Assembly (NCBI RefSeq): GCF_026627505.1
Contig: NZ_JAPNLK010000001.1
Location: 124,001 to 188,000, forward strand
DNA: 64,000 bases
Reading direction: 5' to 3'
From: Streptomyces sp. H27-H5
GTDB lineage: Bacteria > Actinomycetota > Actinomycetes > Streptomycetales > Streptomycetaceae
In this document: one piece after another, positions 36,616 through 48,002 of the stretch
How positions within the stretch are numbered: position 1 is the stretch's first letter
How the letters are laid out: every line of letters starts with the position of its first letter
Made by a program: the position numbers and the translations under genes
Notes under the pieces: model-generated
What the model saw: only the letters and a program-made list of their open reading frames with translations
Database searches by the model: none
What the model was told of the DNA's origin: nothing

Positions 36616-38034
36616 TCAGTCCGGCTGTTGTCGTGTGCCGCCGTGTCGGCGCCGACCGCGCAGGGAACGTCGGGCGGTGTCGGTGGAGCCGGTGGAGAGG
36701 CCGAAGGTGACGCGTACGGACGCGCCTCCCAGGGCGGCCCGTCCGATCCGTACGGTGCCTCCGGTCGCCGTCGCCGCCCGCCGGACGATGTCCAGTCCCA
36801 GGCCCGTCGAGCCGGTGCTGCTCCCCCGCGTCAATGCCTGGTCCGGGTCGGGGATGCCGGGGCCGGCGTCCTCGACCAGCAGTTCCACGGCCTGCGCGGT
36901 GCGGTCCACGACGATCGCGAACGCCGTGCCGTCGGTCGTGTACCGGAAGACGTTTCCCACCAGGGCGTCCACGACGGCGGCCACGTCGTCGTGGGCGAGG
37001 TCGACGGTGGTGTCCTCCTCGGTGATGCGCAACGAGCAGCTTCGTCCCTGTTGTTCGGCCAGTACGGCCCAGAAGCCCGCCCGGCGCCGGATCACCTCGG
37101 CGGCCTCGCACCGCTCCCCCGCCGTCTGCCCGTGGGCCACCGGCGTCGCGGCGCGCGTGTCGGCCGCCTCGCGCAGGGCGCGTCCCATCGGTCCCATGGC
37201 GAGCGGGGTGCGTGCGGTGGTGATGATCGCCTGGAGTTCCGCCTCCAACGCGCCGACCGCGGCCTCGACCCTGCCCGACTCCAGGCTCGGGCCCATCCGT
37301 TCGGTGGCGAGGTGCAGGGCCGTCAGCGGGGTGCGCAGACGGTGGGAGAGGTCCGCGACGAGTTCCCGTTCGATGGCGAGGAGTTCGGTCATCCGGTCGG
37401 CCATGGCGTTGAAGGCCACGCCGGCGTCGCGCAGTTCCCTCGGCCCCATGGGGACGACGCGGGTGCTGAGGTTGCCCTCCCCCAGCACGTAGGACGCCTG
37501 GGCGAGTTCCTTCGAGGACCGGACGACCTTCGCGCCGAGGCGGTCGGCGACGAGTACCGAGCCGATGAGCAGGCCGACCGCCAGGACCAGCATCACGGTC
37601 CACGAGGCGGCGACGCCCCGGGTCAGGTCGTCCTCGGGGACGAAGTTCTCGACGACGGCGACCCGGTCGTGCGGGAGCACGACCGGCTGGAGGTAGATCC
37701 AGCCGCCGCCGGGCACGTCCTGGGAGATGGACTCCCGTCCCTGCTTCGCCCGTTCGAGCAGTTCGGCGGGGGCGTGGCTGGTGCCGAGCTCGCGGGCGTC
37801 GGGCAGGTGGATGGCCAGGTGGTCCGCCCGGTCCAGGCCCGCCATGGATTCCCGGAGGTCGTCGGGGTCGGTGGTCAGGGTCAGGATGGGCGCCATGGCG
37901 GCGGCGGGTTGTTCGGCGGCCGTGATGCTCTGCTCCCGGGCCAGCGACATGACCAGTACGGCGAGCGGGATCAGGAACGAGAGGGCGACCATGGAGGTGA
38001 CGGCGAGGGCCACTCCCGCCAGGGAGCGTCTCAC
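36616..38034 (-). CDS. sensor histidine kinase of second two-component system
   Basis: 472-aa kinase. TM1 lies at about residues 5-30, a periplasmic loop of about 110 residues follows, then TM2 (about 145-165) and HAMP. The H-box is [17 protein letters not shown], with HRL in place of the more common HEL. The ATPase boxes are NVFRYTTDG, EDAGPGIPD and GSTGLGLDIVRR; the N-box is degenerate (NVFRYT). GTG at 38034 overlaps the response regulator stop as GTGA. The signal sensed is unknown. Confidence 0.9.
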   Translation of the reverse strand: MRRSLAGVALAVTSMVALSFLIPLAVLVMSLAREQSITAAEQPAAAMAPILTLTTDPDDLRESMAGLDRADHLAIHLPDARELGTSHAPAELLERAKQGRESISQDVPGGGWIYLQPVVLPHDRVAVVENFVPEDDLTRGVAASWTVMLVLAVGLLIGSVLVADRLGAKVVRSSKELAQASYVLGEGNLSTRVVPMGPRELRDAGVAFNAMADRMTELLAIERELVADLSHRLRTPLTALHLATERMGPSLESGRVEAAVGALEAELQAIITTARTPLAMGPMGRALREAADTRAATPVAHGQTAGERCEAAEVIRRRAGFWAVLAEQQGRSCSLRITEEDTTVDLAHDDVAAVVDALVGNVFRYTTDGTAFAIVVDRTAQAVELLVEDAGPGIPDPDQALTRGSSTGSTGLGLDIVRRAATATGGTVRIGRAALGGASVRVTFGLSTGSTDTARRSLRGRRRHGGTRQQPD

Positions 38035-38753
38035 CGGGGTTCCACCATTTTGATGCCGACTCCCCGCACGGTCCTGAGATAGCGGGGTGCGGCCGCGCTC
38101 TCGCCGAGTTTGCGACGCACCGCCGACAGGTGCACGTCGACCGTCTGGTCGTCCACGTAGGGTTCGCGCCACACCTCGCTCAGGAGCCGGCGCTTGGAGA
38201 CCACCTGTCCGGCGTGGTGGGCGAGGAATGCCAGGAGATCGAACTCGCGGCGGGTGAAGCGGAGTTCCTGTCCGGCGAGGACGGCGGTGCGGGCCACGGG
38301 GTCCAGCGTCAGTTGGCCGACGGACACGGGCCGCATCAGGTCGGCCGGGCCGGCAGGCCGGGGACCGCCGGCCGGATCCGCGGTGTGTGGCGCGGTCGTG
38401 CGGCGCAGCACCGCGGAGAGACGGGCCACGAGTTGACCGCCCGAGAACGGTTTGACCAGGTAGTCGTCGGCGCCGGCGTTGAGCAGCCGGATGATCTCCG
38501 CCTCGTCGTCGCGTGCGGTGGCGACCACCACGGGCACCGGGGATATGCCTCTGATCATGCGGAGTGCGTCGCCGCCGTCCAGGTCCGGCAGGCCGAGGTC
38601 GAGCACGACCGCGTCGAACGACGTCCGGGTGATTTCCCGCAGGGCTCCGAAACCGTCGCCGGTGTTGTGGACGGCGTACCCCTGCTCGGTGAGTATTTCG
38701 ATCAGGAACGCGCGAATGCGGGGGTCGTCCTCGACGACGAGTACACGGGGCAT
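38031..38753 (-). CDS. OmpR/PhoB-type response regulator
   Basis: Receiver domain (VVEDDPRIR, phosphoacceptor LDLGLPD, ATA, LVKPF) and winged helix (LRFTRREFDLLAFLA, VDVHLSAVRRKL, RTVRGVGIKM). It is coupled to the kinase that follows. ATG at 38753 with AAGG 8 bases upstream is preferred; a GTG at 38762 would add three residues. Its targets cannot be told from the sequence. Confidence 0.9.
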   Translation of the reverse strand: MPRVLVVEDDPRIRAFLIEILTEQGYAVHNTGDGFGALREITRTSFDAVVLDLGLPDLDGGDALRMIRGISPVPVVVATARDDEAEIIRLLNAGADDYLVKPFSGGQLVARLSAVLRRTTAPHTADPAGGPRPAGPADLMRPVSVGQLTLDPVARTAVLAGQELRFTRREFDLLAFLAHHAGQVVSKRRLLSEVWREPYVDDQTVDVHLSAVRRKLGESAAAPRYLRTVRGVGIKMVEPR

Positions 38754-38947
38754 GCGGGACACCTTATCCAGCGGTCCATTTGACCGGAATCGAGGAGCCG
38801 GGTGTCATTCTCCACAGCCTTCCGACATTCCACCGGATGTCGGTCACGGGAATGTGTTGCCCTTTCCGGTGACGTTCAGGGCGGCCGGATGGTCCGTCAC
38901 CACGTCGGCGTTTGACCGCGACGGGCCGCCCGGCGCCGCCTGCCGCG

Positions 38948-39544
38948 TCAGAAGGACGTCTCCCGGACGGTGGCCCGCGCCGACGGCACGACGGTCGCCG
39001 TGATCTGCGAACGGTGACCGCTGCCGCTGAAGGTGACGGTCAGTGTGTCGTCGGCGGACTGGGCGGTGGCCACCTTGAATCCGGGCGCCGGGACCGCGGA
39101 GATCAGGCACACCCCGTCGTTTCCGTACCGCACGGTCGCCTTGCCGCCCGTCGACGGGATCGTGTGCGGTCCCGACCCGCCCCGTTCGCAGCTCTGGGCC
39201 GGGGTGGTGCGTGGGGTGCCGCTCGGGGTGGAGGGGGCGCTCGCGCGGCTGCTCGACACGGACGGGCGGGGCGTGTTCGCGGCGGTGGGGGACGGCGAGG
39301 AGGCCTGCGGGCCGGGAGCCGAGGGCGAGGTGGAGGCGCTCGCGGAGACGGACGCGGAAGCGGAGGCGGTGACCGGCGCCGGCGGGCTCGGCGAGGGGAA
39401 CACGGTCGGCGCCGACCGGGCGACCGGGGGCTTCGGGCGGGTGGAGCCCGTCACGAAGTCGACGGTGGCCATGACGGCCGTCACGCTGGCGGCCGTACAG
39501 GACACCCATATGAGCAGGTAGCGCGGAAAGCGGAAGCGGTGCAC
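38948..39544 (-). CDS. exported Ser/Pro-rich protein, unknown function
   Basis: 198-aa protein I cannot assign to a named family. Residues 9-31 form one hydrophobic segment after RFRFPR, so it is probably anchored or secreted. A low-complexity Ala/Ser/Pro linker (about 38-115) follows, then a small domain of about 85 residues with two cysteines (SCERGG and GVCLIS) that could form a disulfide. It stands alone between the two-component system and the acyl-CoA dehydrogenase. Confidence 0.75.
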   Translation of the reverse strand: MHRFRFPRYLLIWVSCTAASVTAVMATVDFVTGSTRPKPPVARSAPTVFPSPSPPAPVTASASASVSASASTSPSAPGPQASSPSPTAANTPRPSVSSSRASAPSTPSGTPRTTPAQSCERGGSGPHTIPSTGGKATVRYGNDGVCLISAVPAPGFKVATAQSADDTLTVTFSGSGHRSQITATVVPSARATVRETSF

Positions 39545-39643
39545 GCCACCATAGTGACGGAGGCGCGGCCCGGTCGGTGACCCGGTACGCGCTCCCCCGC
39601 CGCCGGGCTCACCGACCGGCGGTGCGCCCGGCGGCGGCGCCGG

Positions 39644-41362
39644 CTACGGCGCCATCTCGTACGTCCCGGACACGGCCTCGACGCGCGCCCACACGCGGGC
39701 GGACCGCGCCTCGTCCACGACGGGGCGTCGTACCGCGCCGAGCGCCCAGTCCTGCTGCTGCTCGGTGGCGGAGTCCTTGCCGTGCAGCTCGACGGCGTGG
39801 GCGGAGAAGTCGCGCACGAGGACGGAGAACAGTTCGTCCAGCACGTCCTCGTCCAGGCCCGTGAGGCGGGCCTGCTCCAGGATCAGCTGGCCGTGGACCA
39901 CGAGGGCGAACAGTTGGCCCACGGCGAGCAGCAGGTCCAGGTCGCGGCTCTGCTCCTCGTCGGGGGCTGCGGTGGCGACGAACTCGCACAGCGCGTCCGC
40001 CTGCTCGCGCAGCCGCGCGACGTTCGGGACCTCGGCGTACGCGTCGTAGGCGGCGCGCCAGTCGTGGAAGCGCACGGAGCCCAGGCCCCGGGCCGGGCCC
40101 TGGCGGAAGAGGAACGCGTCGTCGGCGGCGTCGAGCCGGGTCGGGACGGGTGCGTAGTCGGCCGGGTCCAGCAGGTGGTTGCGCATGAACTTGAGGATCA
40201 GCGCGAGGTTGACGTGGACCGTGCCCTCCAGCTTGGGCAGCCCGCGGATCTCGACGGCGGCCTGGGCGAAGTACGTGTCCTTCTCGAAGCCCTTGGCGGC
40301 GATGACGTCCCACAGGAGGTCGATTACCTTCTCGCCCTCCGTGGTCACCTTCATCTTCGTCATCGGGTTGAAGAGCAGGTACCGGCGGTCGTCGGGGCCC
40401 GCGGAGCGGAAGTAGTCCACGGCGCGGTCGCTGAAGAGCTTCATTCCCACGAGGCGGACGTACGCGTCGCTCAACTCGCGCCGCACGTGCGGGAAGGCGG
40501 TGACGGGGCGCCCGTAGAGCACGCGGTTGTGCGCGTGGGTGACGGCCTCGTACATCGCGTGTTCGCAGATGCCGATCGAGGCGGTGCAGAGGTTGAACTT
40601 GCCCACGTTGACCGTGTTGAGGGCGGCGTCGAAGGCGGCCCGGCCGGTGTGCAGGACGTCCTGCGGGGTGACCGGGTAGTCCGTCAGACGGAACTCGCTG
40701 ACGTACTTCGAGGAGTCGACGACGTTCTTCACGAGGTCGTACGACGGGTGGCGGCTGTCGGCCGCGAAGAAGACGTACCCGTCGGGGCCCTCGACGTCGG
40801 TGCGGCGGCCGAAGACGGAGACCAGGCCGGCGGCGTTGCCGTTGCCGATGTAGTACTTGGAGCCGCTCGCCCGGAATCCGCCGTCGCCGTCGGGCTCCAG
40901 GAGCATGTCGGTGGAGTAGATGTCGGCGCCGTGCGTCTTCTCGGACAGGCCGAAGGCGAAGACCTCGCCCTGGTCGAGGAGTTCGGCCGCTCGGCTGCGG
41001 GCGTCGGCGTTGTCGCTCTGCCAGACGGGCCCGAGACCGAGGATGGTCACCTGCCACGCGTACCAGTAGTCGAGACCGTAGAACCCGAAGATCTCGTTGA
41101 GGGCGGCGATCCGGGCGGTGTCCCAGCGCCGGTCGTCCTGTCCGGAGACGGACGCCGGGGTGAGGAAGGTGGCGAACAGGCCTTCCTTGGCGGAGAACGC
41201 GAGGAAGTCCCCCAGCCAGGCGCGGGACCGGTAGTCCTCGATCAGCCGGCGCTTGCCGCGCTCCTCGAACCAGTCGACGGTGGCGCGCAGCAGCCTGCGG
41301 GTCTCGGGGTCGAAGTGCTGCGGATCGTAGGTGCGCGGGTTGAACAGCAACGGGTCGGCCAT
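39644..41362 (-). CDS. acyl-CoA dehydrogenase/oxidase-like flavoprotein
   Basis: 572-aa member of the acyl-CoA dehydrogenase family with a longer C-terminus than the usual 380-400 aa. Recognisable blocks are FAFGLSEKTHGAD, KYYIGNGNAAG (FAD/substrate region), and KFNLCTASIGICEHAMYEAV with YGRPVTAFPHVRREL in the helical domain. It should oxidise an acyl-CoA at the alpha-beta bond; the acyl substrate is unknown. ATG at 41362 follows GGAAGGCGAACC. It lies 78 bases after a PadR regulator on the same strand, which may control both. Confidence 0.85.
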   Translation of the reverse strand: MADPLLFNPRTYDPQHFDPETRRLLRATVDWFEERGKRRLIEDYRSRAWLGDFLAFSAKEGLFATFLTPASVSGQDDRRWDTARIAALNEIFGFYGLDYWYAWQVTILGLGPVWQSDNADARSRAAELLDQGEVFAFGLSEKTHGADIYSTDMLLEPDGDGGFRASGSKYYIGNGNAAGLVSVFGRRTDVEGPDGYVFFAADSRHPSYDLVKNVVDSSKYVSEFRLTDYPVTPQDVLHTGRAAFDAALNTVNVGKFNLCTASIGICEHAMYEAVTHAHNRVLYGRPVTAFPHVRRELSDAYVRLVGMKLFSDRAVDYFRSAGPDDRRYLLFNPMTKMKVTTEGEKVIDLLWDVIAAKGFEKDTYFAQAAVEIRGLPKLEGTVHVNLALILKFMRNHLLDPADYAPVPTRLDAADDAFLFRQGPARGLGSVRFHDWRAAYDAYAEVPNVARLREQADALCEFVATAAPDEEQSRDLDLLLAVGQLFALVVHGQLILEQARLTGLDEDVLDELFSVLVRDFSAHAVELHGKDSATEQQQDWALGAVRRPVVDEARSARVWARVEAVSGTYEMAP

Positions 41363-41440
41363 GGAGGTTCGCCTTCCGAGGGGTCGGGGGTGCGGCTGGG
41401 GAGGTGCGGTGTCGGGATGCGGAGCGTGGGGTGGGCGCGG

Positions 41441-42010
41441 TCAGGCACCCGGGTGGGAGGTCCCGCCGATCCGGTGGACGGTGGCGAGTACGTCGTCGAG
41501 CCAGGCGACGGTCATCCGCTCGTAGGCGATGCCGCCGCGCAGCACGACGTGTTGCAGTTCCTGGCCGGCGTCGGGCGGCGCGGGGGCGTCGGGCCCCGTG
41601 AAGTCGCGCCGTTCCCCGGCGAGGTAGTGGGCGAGGCGGTCGGCGTGTACCTGGCGGTGCCGTTCCACCTCGCGCGTGAGCGCGGCCGGGTCGTCGAAAG
41701 CCGCGCCGCGGATCTTCACGGCGAGGTCGTGCCGGAGGCTCTCGGGCTCGATCGGCTCGTGCAGCCACCCGGAGAGCGCGGTGCGCCCGGGACCGGCGAC
41801 GGAGTATTCCTTCTTGTCCGGGCGGCCCTGTTGCGGCACCTCTCGGACGGCGAGGAGGCCATCGCTCTCCATGCGCTTCAGGACGCGGTAGATCTGCTGG
41901 TGGGTGGCGGTCCAGAAGTAGCCGATGGACCGCTCGAAGCGCCGGGCCAGCTCGTAGCCGGAGCCCGGCTTCTCCAGCAGCGAGACGAGGATCGCGTGTT
42001 CGAGCGCCAT
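41441..42010 (-). CDS. PadR-family transcriptional regulator
   Basis: 189-aa PadR regulator: N-terminal winged helix (MALEHAILVSLLEKPGSGYELARRFE, read in two parts, then THQQIYRVLKRMESDGLL) and a C-terminal helical dimerisation region (Vir_act_alpha_C-like). It typically represses its own operon and releases on binding a small phenolic or other ligand. A perfect 20-base palindrome stands 12 bases upstream of ATG 42010 and is its likely operator. The acyl-CoA dehydrogenase downstream is a likely co-regulated gene. Confidence 0.9.
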   Translation of the reverse strand: MALEHAILVSLLEKPGSGYELARRFERSIGYFWTATHQQIYRVLKRMESDGLLAVREVPQQGRPDKKEYSVAGPGRTALSGWLHEPIEPESLRHDLAVKIRGAAFDDPAALTREVERHRQVHADRLAHYLAGERRDFTGPDAPAPPDAGQELQHVVLRGGIAYERMTVAWLDDVLATVHRIGGTSHPGA

Positions 42011-42022
42011 ACCGCGATCCTT

Positions 42023-42042
42023 CTATGCAACTCGTTGCATAG
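42023..42042. promoter_or_regulatory. palindromic operator, probably for PadR autoregulation
   Basis: Perfect inverted repeat CTATGCAAC-TC-GTTGCATAG directly upstream of the padR gene. ATGCAA/TTGCAT half sites are typical of PadR operators. Confidence 0.7.
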
Positions 42043-42114
42043 ACAAGTCGCAGCGCCCGGGTGAGACGTGACTCACCCGGGACGCCCCGTCTCGCCGTGG
42101 CCCCGGGGGCGGGT

Positions 42115-42504
42115 TCATCCGCGCTGCGACGCCGCCGCCCGTCGGTCGGCCTGCACGAACGCGGCGGCCGTGAAGACGATGGTGGTCGCGAAGGCGACGC
42201 CGAGGGTCAGGTGGTAGCCGGAGGAGACGACCCCGCTGTCGAAGCGCTTTCCGGCGGTGGTGCGGCACATGATCGCCGGCGGGACGAACCGCACCTCGTG
42301 CGTGGACACCACCGCGTCCCGCGGCCGCTGGGACGTGTGGCGGCACTGGTGCATGGGGGTGGAGTCCGCCCCCTCCCCCACCTCGCTCACGGTGAGACCG
42401 ATCAGCAGGAGGGCGAGGACGTAGAGGACGCCCGTCACGACGGCGGCGGAGACGGCCATGCGCCGCACGAACGACGAACGTCTGCCGCGCACTGGTCTGG
42501 TCAT
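42115..42504 (-). CDS. small membrane protein, unknown function
   Basis: 129-aa protein with two hydrophobic segments (about 17-38 and 100-118) flanking an extracytoplasmic loop with two cysteines (HQCRHT and IMCRTT). No family is recognised. ATG at 42504 (MTRPVRGRR) is chosen over an upstream GTG because a positively charged N-terminus then precedes the first helix. It lies between the PadR gene and the SDR gene on the same strand. Confidence 0.65.
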   Translation of the reverse strand: MTRPVRGRRSSFVRRMAVSAAVVTGVLYVLALLLIGLTVSEVGEGADSTPMHQCRHTSQRPRDAVVSTHEVRFVPPAIMCRTTAGKRFDSGVVSSGYHLTLGVAFATTIVFTAAAFVQADRRAAASQRG

Positions 42505-42628
42505 GGCGCCCACTGTAGGCACGCGCCCACCCCTCACCGGCCATCGGGTTCTTCAACCAGGTTGCGTCCGGGGCCACTTCACCCGCTTCCCGCTTTCCGG
42601 GTACGCGGCCGGCCACGGCGGTGTCCGC

Positions 42629-43420
42629 TCACCGGCTTCCGCGCTGCGCCTCGACGATCCGGCTCACCGTGCCGTCCACGCCCGCGCGGCGCTGCACCTT
42701 CTCGGAGAACGCCGGGAACTGGCCGGCGATGGCACTGAGCAGCCTCAACTCGAAGGGGGCCACGTTGACTTCACACAGGTCGCGCTCGACGGCACGGGTC
42801 ACGCCCCGAGCCACGTCCTCCGGCGACACCGTCCGCACCCCGCCGGGAGGAGTCGATCCCGTCGCGGCGAACATGCCCGCGTCCCGTACGTATCCCGGTT
42901 GGACGAGGGAGAGTCCGACACCGGTGCCGCGCAGGTCCTGGCGGAAGGCCAGCGCGAAACCGCGGAGGCCGAACTTCGAGGCGTTGTAGAGCGAGGAGGA
43001 CTTGGTGGCGGCCTTCCCGGAGATCGAGCCGACGAGCACGATGTGACCCCTGCCGGTCTCGACCATGCGGGGTGTGAGCAGGCGGGTCAGCATGACGGGG
43101 GCGCGCAGGTTCACGGCCAGGGAGCGGTCGACCTGCTCGGGCGTGTAGTCGAGCAGGTCGCCGCTGGACGGAAGCGCCGCGTTGGCGATGAGGATGTCCG
43201 TCTCGGGGCACGCCTCGGCGAGACGCGTGAGGTCGTCGGGGTCGGCGAGATCGGCGAGGACGGCCCGGGCGCCGAGTTCGTCGGCCACGGCTTTGAGGGC
43301 TTCCTCCCGGCGTCCCGTGATCACGAGCTTCGCGCCCTTCGCGGTGAGCGTGCGGGCCAGCGTCAGGCCTATGCCACCCGTGACGCCGGTGAGGAGAACG
43401 GTCGATCCGGTGATGCGCAT
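42629..43420 (-). CDS. short-chain dehydrogenase/reductase
   Basis: Classical SDR of 263 aa: TGVTGGIG at about 12-19, NAA in IANAALP, catalytic S in GSISG and YNASK. It uses NAD(P)H on an unknown carbonyl or hydroxyl compound. ATG at 43420 has GGAG 7 bases upstream. A 16-base palindrome lies between 43437 and 43452 in its leader, and a TetR gene is divergent beyond it. That arrangement points to TetR repression of this gene. Confidence 0.9.
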   Translation of the reverse strand: MRITGSTVLLTGVTGGIGLTLARTLTAKGAKLVITGRREEALKAVADELGARAVLADLADPDDLTRLAEACPETDILIANAALPSSGDLLDYTPEQVDRSLAVNLRAPVMLTRLLTPRMVETGRGHIVLVGSISGKAATKSSSLYNASKFGLRGFALAFRQDLRGTGVGLSLVQPGYVRDAGMFAATGSTPPGGVRTVSPEDVARGVTRAVERDLCEVNVAPFELRLLSAIAGQFPAFSEKVQRRAGVDGTVSRIVEAQRGSR

Positions 43421-43436
43421 CCAAGATCTCCTTCTT

Positions 43437-43452
43437 GTTCGTTCGAACGAAC
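43437..43452. promoter_or_regulatory. palindromic operator between SDR and TetR genes
   Basis: Perfect palindrome GTTCGTTC-GAACGAAC just upstream of the SDR ribosome site, in the interval between the divergent SDR and TetR genes. Likely TetR binding site. Confidence 0.7.
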
Positions 43453-43568
43453 GATAGAGAGTGGGCCTGGGCGTGTCCACGTCGAAAACCGGACTGCGTG
43501 GATTCGCCTGGGGGCGGGCCGTCGTTTGCGACAATCCCCCTGTTGATCGACGGCCGCGAGGAAGCGGG

Positions 43569-44267
43569 GTGGAGCACGTGGCTCGGCAGGCAGAGGACCG
43601 CGCACCGGACGGCCGCGCGGAGCGCGGACGGCAATCGCGGGTGAAGATCGCGGACGCCGTGCTGGCGCTGCTCGACGAAGGGGAGACGCACTTCGCCGCG
43701 GACCGCGTGGCCGAACGCGCGGGCGTGTCCCGCCGGCTGGTGTTCCACCATTTCGCGGACATGGCCCAGCTGATCGAAACCGCCATCGCCCGGCGCCTGG
43801 AGCAGCTGATGGAGCAGATCCAACCCCTGCCGACACAGGGGTCGCGCAGCGCCCGGGTCGCGGCCCTCACGGAGCAGCGCGCCAGGATCCTGGAATGGAT
43901 CACGCCGGCTCAGCTGACGACCATGCGCCTGGAGCGGCGGTCCGAGCGGATCGACGAGGTGACCCGACAGGTGCTGGACCTGGCGCGCGAGCGCTTGGCG
44001 ACCGTCTTCGCCGAGGAACTCGGCCGGGCACCGGCCGGGCGGGGTGCCGACCTGCTCAACGGTCTGGACGCCGTGACCACCTGGGGCGCCTGGTACCACT
44101 GGCGCAGCAGCGGACTCGACGTCGACGCGGCGCACCGCGCCATGGAGACCTCGGTGCACGCCCTTCTGGCGGCGACCGATCAGGCGGCGGATCGGGCGGG
44201 TTCGACGGATCGGGCGGATTCGGCGGATTCGGGGCGGTGCCCCCCGGCCGCCGGGGGCGGCGCGTGA
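43569..44267 (+). CDS. TetR-family regulator
   Basis: 232-aa TetR regulator: helix-turn-helix near residues 20-65 (VKIADAVLALL, FAADRVAERAGVSRRLVFHHF, read in two parts) and a helical ligand-binding region with WYHWRSSGLDVDAAHRAME. GTG at 43569 has AGGA 7 bases upstream; no ATG fits. It is divergent from the SDR, with a palindrome between them. Its last 88 bases overlap the end of a convergent gene, and this tail codes low-complexity GSTDRADSADSG. Confidence 0.85.
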   Translation: MEHVARQAEDRAPDGRAERGRQSRVKIADAVLALLDEGETHFAADRVAERAGVSRRLVFHHFADMAQLIETAIARRLEQLMEQIQPLPTQGSRSARVAALTEQRARILEWITPAQLTTMRLERRSERIDEVTRQVLDLARERLATVFAEELGRAPAGRGADLLNGLDAVTTWGAWYHWRSSGLDVDAAHRAMETSVHALLAATDQAADRAGSTDRADSADSGRCPPAAGGGA

Positions 44268-44734
44268 CCGTGGCCGGACAGCCTCGCGTGCAGGGCGGGC
44301 CCGCCCGCCGCCACGAGGACGAACAGGCAGCCGGCGGTGACGAGGCTCGGCTCGGGGAGCCATGCGCCCAGGATCCGGTCGAGGAGCAGCGCGACGGCCA
44401 CGAGCAACACCTTGGCCGCCAGGAGCGAGAGAACCAGCCGCTTGTCGCGGGCCGTCCCGGCGCGGGCCCGTCGGCGGCCGTTCAGGATCATGACCGGCGC
44501 GGCCACGGCGAGGACGGCCAGCACGCGCAGTGCGTGCTCGGCGGGCGGAGTGTCACCGCCGAGGGCCCAGACCGCGCCCATGACCAGGCCCGCCACCCCG
44601 TAGGCGACGGCTTCGGCGTGCCGGGACACCCAGGCGCGGGCGGCTCGCGCGGGCGGTTGCGGTGTCCGCTCCGCCGTGTGGAGGTCGGACGGTGGCGCGC
44701 CCGGGGACCTGCGGGTCTCGACAGTGGCTGACAT
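44180..44734 (-). CDS. membrane protein, four predicted helices
   Basis: 184-aa protein with four hydrophobic segments (about 54-73, 81-99, 110-131, 140-160), for example AYGVAGLVMGAVWAL and LVLSLLAAKVLLVAVALLL. I do not recognise a family. ATG at 44734 has GAGGGG upstream. The C-terminal 30 residues (SESARSVEPARSAA-like) overlap the tail of the convergent TetR gene, so one of the two ends may be an extension through former intergenic DNA. Confidence 0.65.
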   Translation of the reverse strand: MSATVETRRSPGAPPSDLHTAERTPQPPARAARAWVSRHAEAVAYGVAGLVMGAVWALGGDTPPAEHALRVLAVLAVAAPVMILNGRRRARAGTARDKRLVLSLLAAKVLLVAVALLLDRILGAWLPEPSLVTAGCLFVLVAAGGPALHARLSGHGHAPPPAAGGHRPESAESARSVEPARSAA

Positions 44735-44861
44735 TTCGACCCCTCGATCACTGAGGACCGACACTAATTGCACTTCGAGTGTCATATGTTTCACCCCCGC
44801 CGTCAAGCGCGACGAAGCCGCCCCGGATCCGGTCGGATCGGCGCTGATGTCATCGAGGCAC

Positions 44862-44959
44862 GGTCGCGCGTGAACGGTCGCGCGTGAACGGTCGCGCGTG
44901 AACGGTGGCGCGTGAACGGTGGCGCGTGAACGGTGGCGCGTGAACGGTGGCGCGTGAAC
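44862..44959. repeat. seven tandem copies of a 14-base repeat
   Basis: Seven head-to-tail units: three GGTCGCGCGTGAAC (44862-44903) then four GGTGGCGCGTGAAC (44904-44959). The array ends 3 bases before the stop codon of fur (44962). The clean split into two unit types suggests two expansion events. Confidence 0.9.
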
Positions 44960-44961
44960 GC

Positions 44962-45372
44962 CTACGCGCAGGAAGGGCACAGACCGCGGTAGGTGACCTC
45001 CACTGCGGAGACGGAGAACCCGAACCGCTCCTCCGCGGGGAGGTCGGACAGGGGACTGCCGGTCGGATGGACGTCGCGGATGGTCCCGCAGCCGGAGCAC
45101 ACCAGGTGGTGGTGCGGGTGGTGCGCGTTGGGGTCGTAGCGCTTCGCCCGTCCGTCGGTGGACAGCTCCCTGACCTCGCCCAGGACCACCAGCTCACCGA
45201 GGGCGTTGTAGACGGTCGCCCGCGAGATCTCGGGCAGCCGCTCCACCGCGCGGGCGTGCACCTCGTCGGCCGTCAGGTGCACGTGATCACCATCGAGTAC
45301 CTCCGCCACGACACGTCGCTGGGAGGTCATCCTCCAGCCACGCCCCCGCAGTCGCCCCAGCAGGTCACTCAT
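44962..45372 (-). CDS. Fur-family peroxide-responsive repressor (CatR/FurA-like)
   Basis: 136-aa Fur-family protein. The winged helix is RMTSQRRVVAEVL and ISRATVYNALGEL; the metal-binding region has HHPHHHLVC, and structural zinc cysteines lie in CSGCG and CPSC. Its position divergent from katG is the classical FurA/CatR arrangement, in which the repressor controls catalase-peroxidase and itself under oxidative stress. ATG at 45372 has AAGGTG upstream. A tandem repeat abuts its stop. Confidence 0.9.
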   Translation of the reverse strand: MSDLLGRLRGRGWRMTSQRRVVAEVLDGDHVHLTADEVHARAVERLPEISRATVYNALGELVVLGEVRELSTDGRAKRYDPNAHHPHHHLVCSGCGTIRDVHPTGSPLSDLPAEERFGFSVSAVEVTYRGLCPSCA

Positions 45373-47963
<2,591 letters not shown>

Positions 47964-47970
47964 TCGCGGC

Positions 47971-48002
47971 GTCCGGGTCGGCCCGCACGGGCCGACCCGG
48001 AC
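47971..48002 (+). terminator. katG terminator hairpin
   Basis: Perfect 15-bp stem GTCCGGGTCGGCCCG/CGGGCCGACCCGGAC with a 2-base centre, 7 bases after the katG stop. Confidence 0.75.

Noticed and set aside
44862..44959. CRISPR array
   Set aside because: Units are 14 bases and abut without spacers; this is a simple tandem repeat.
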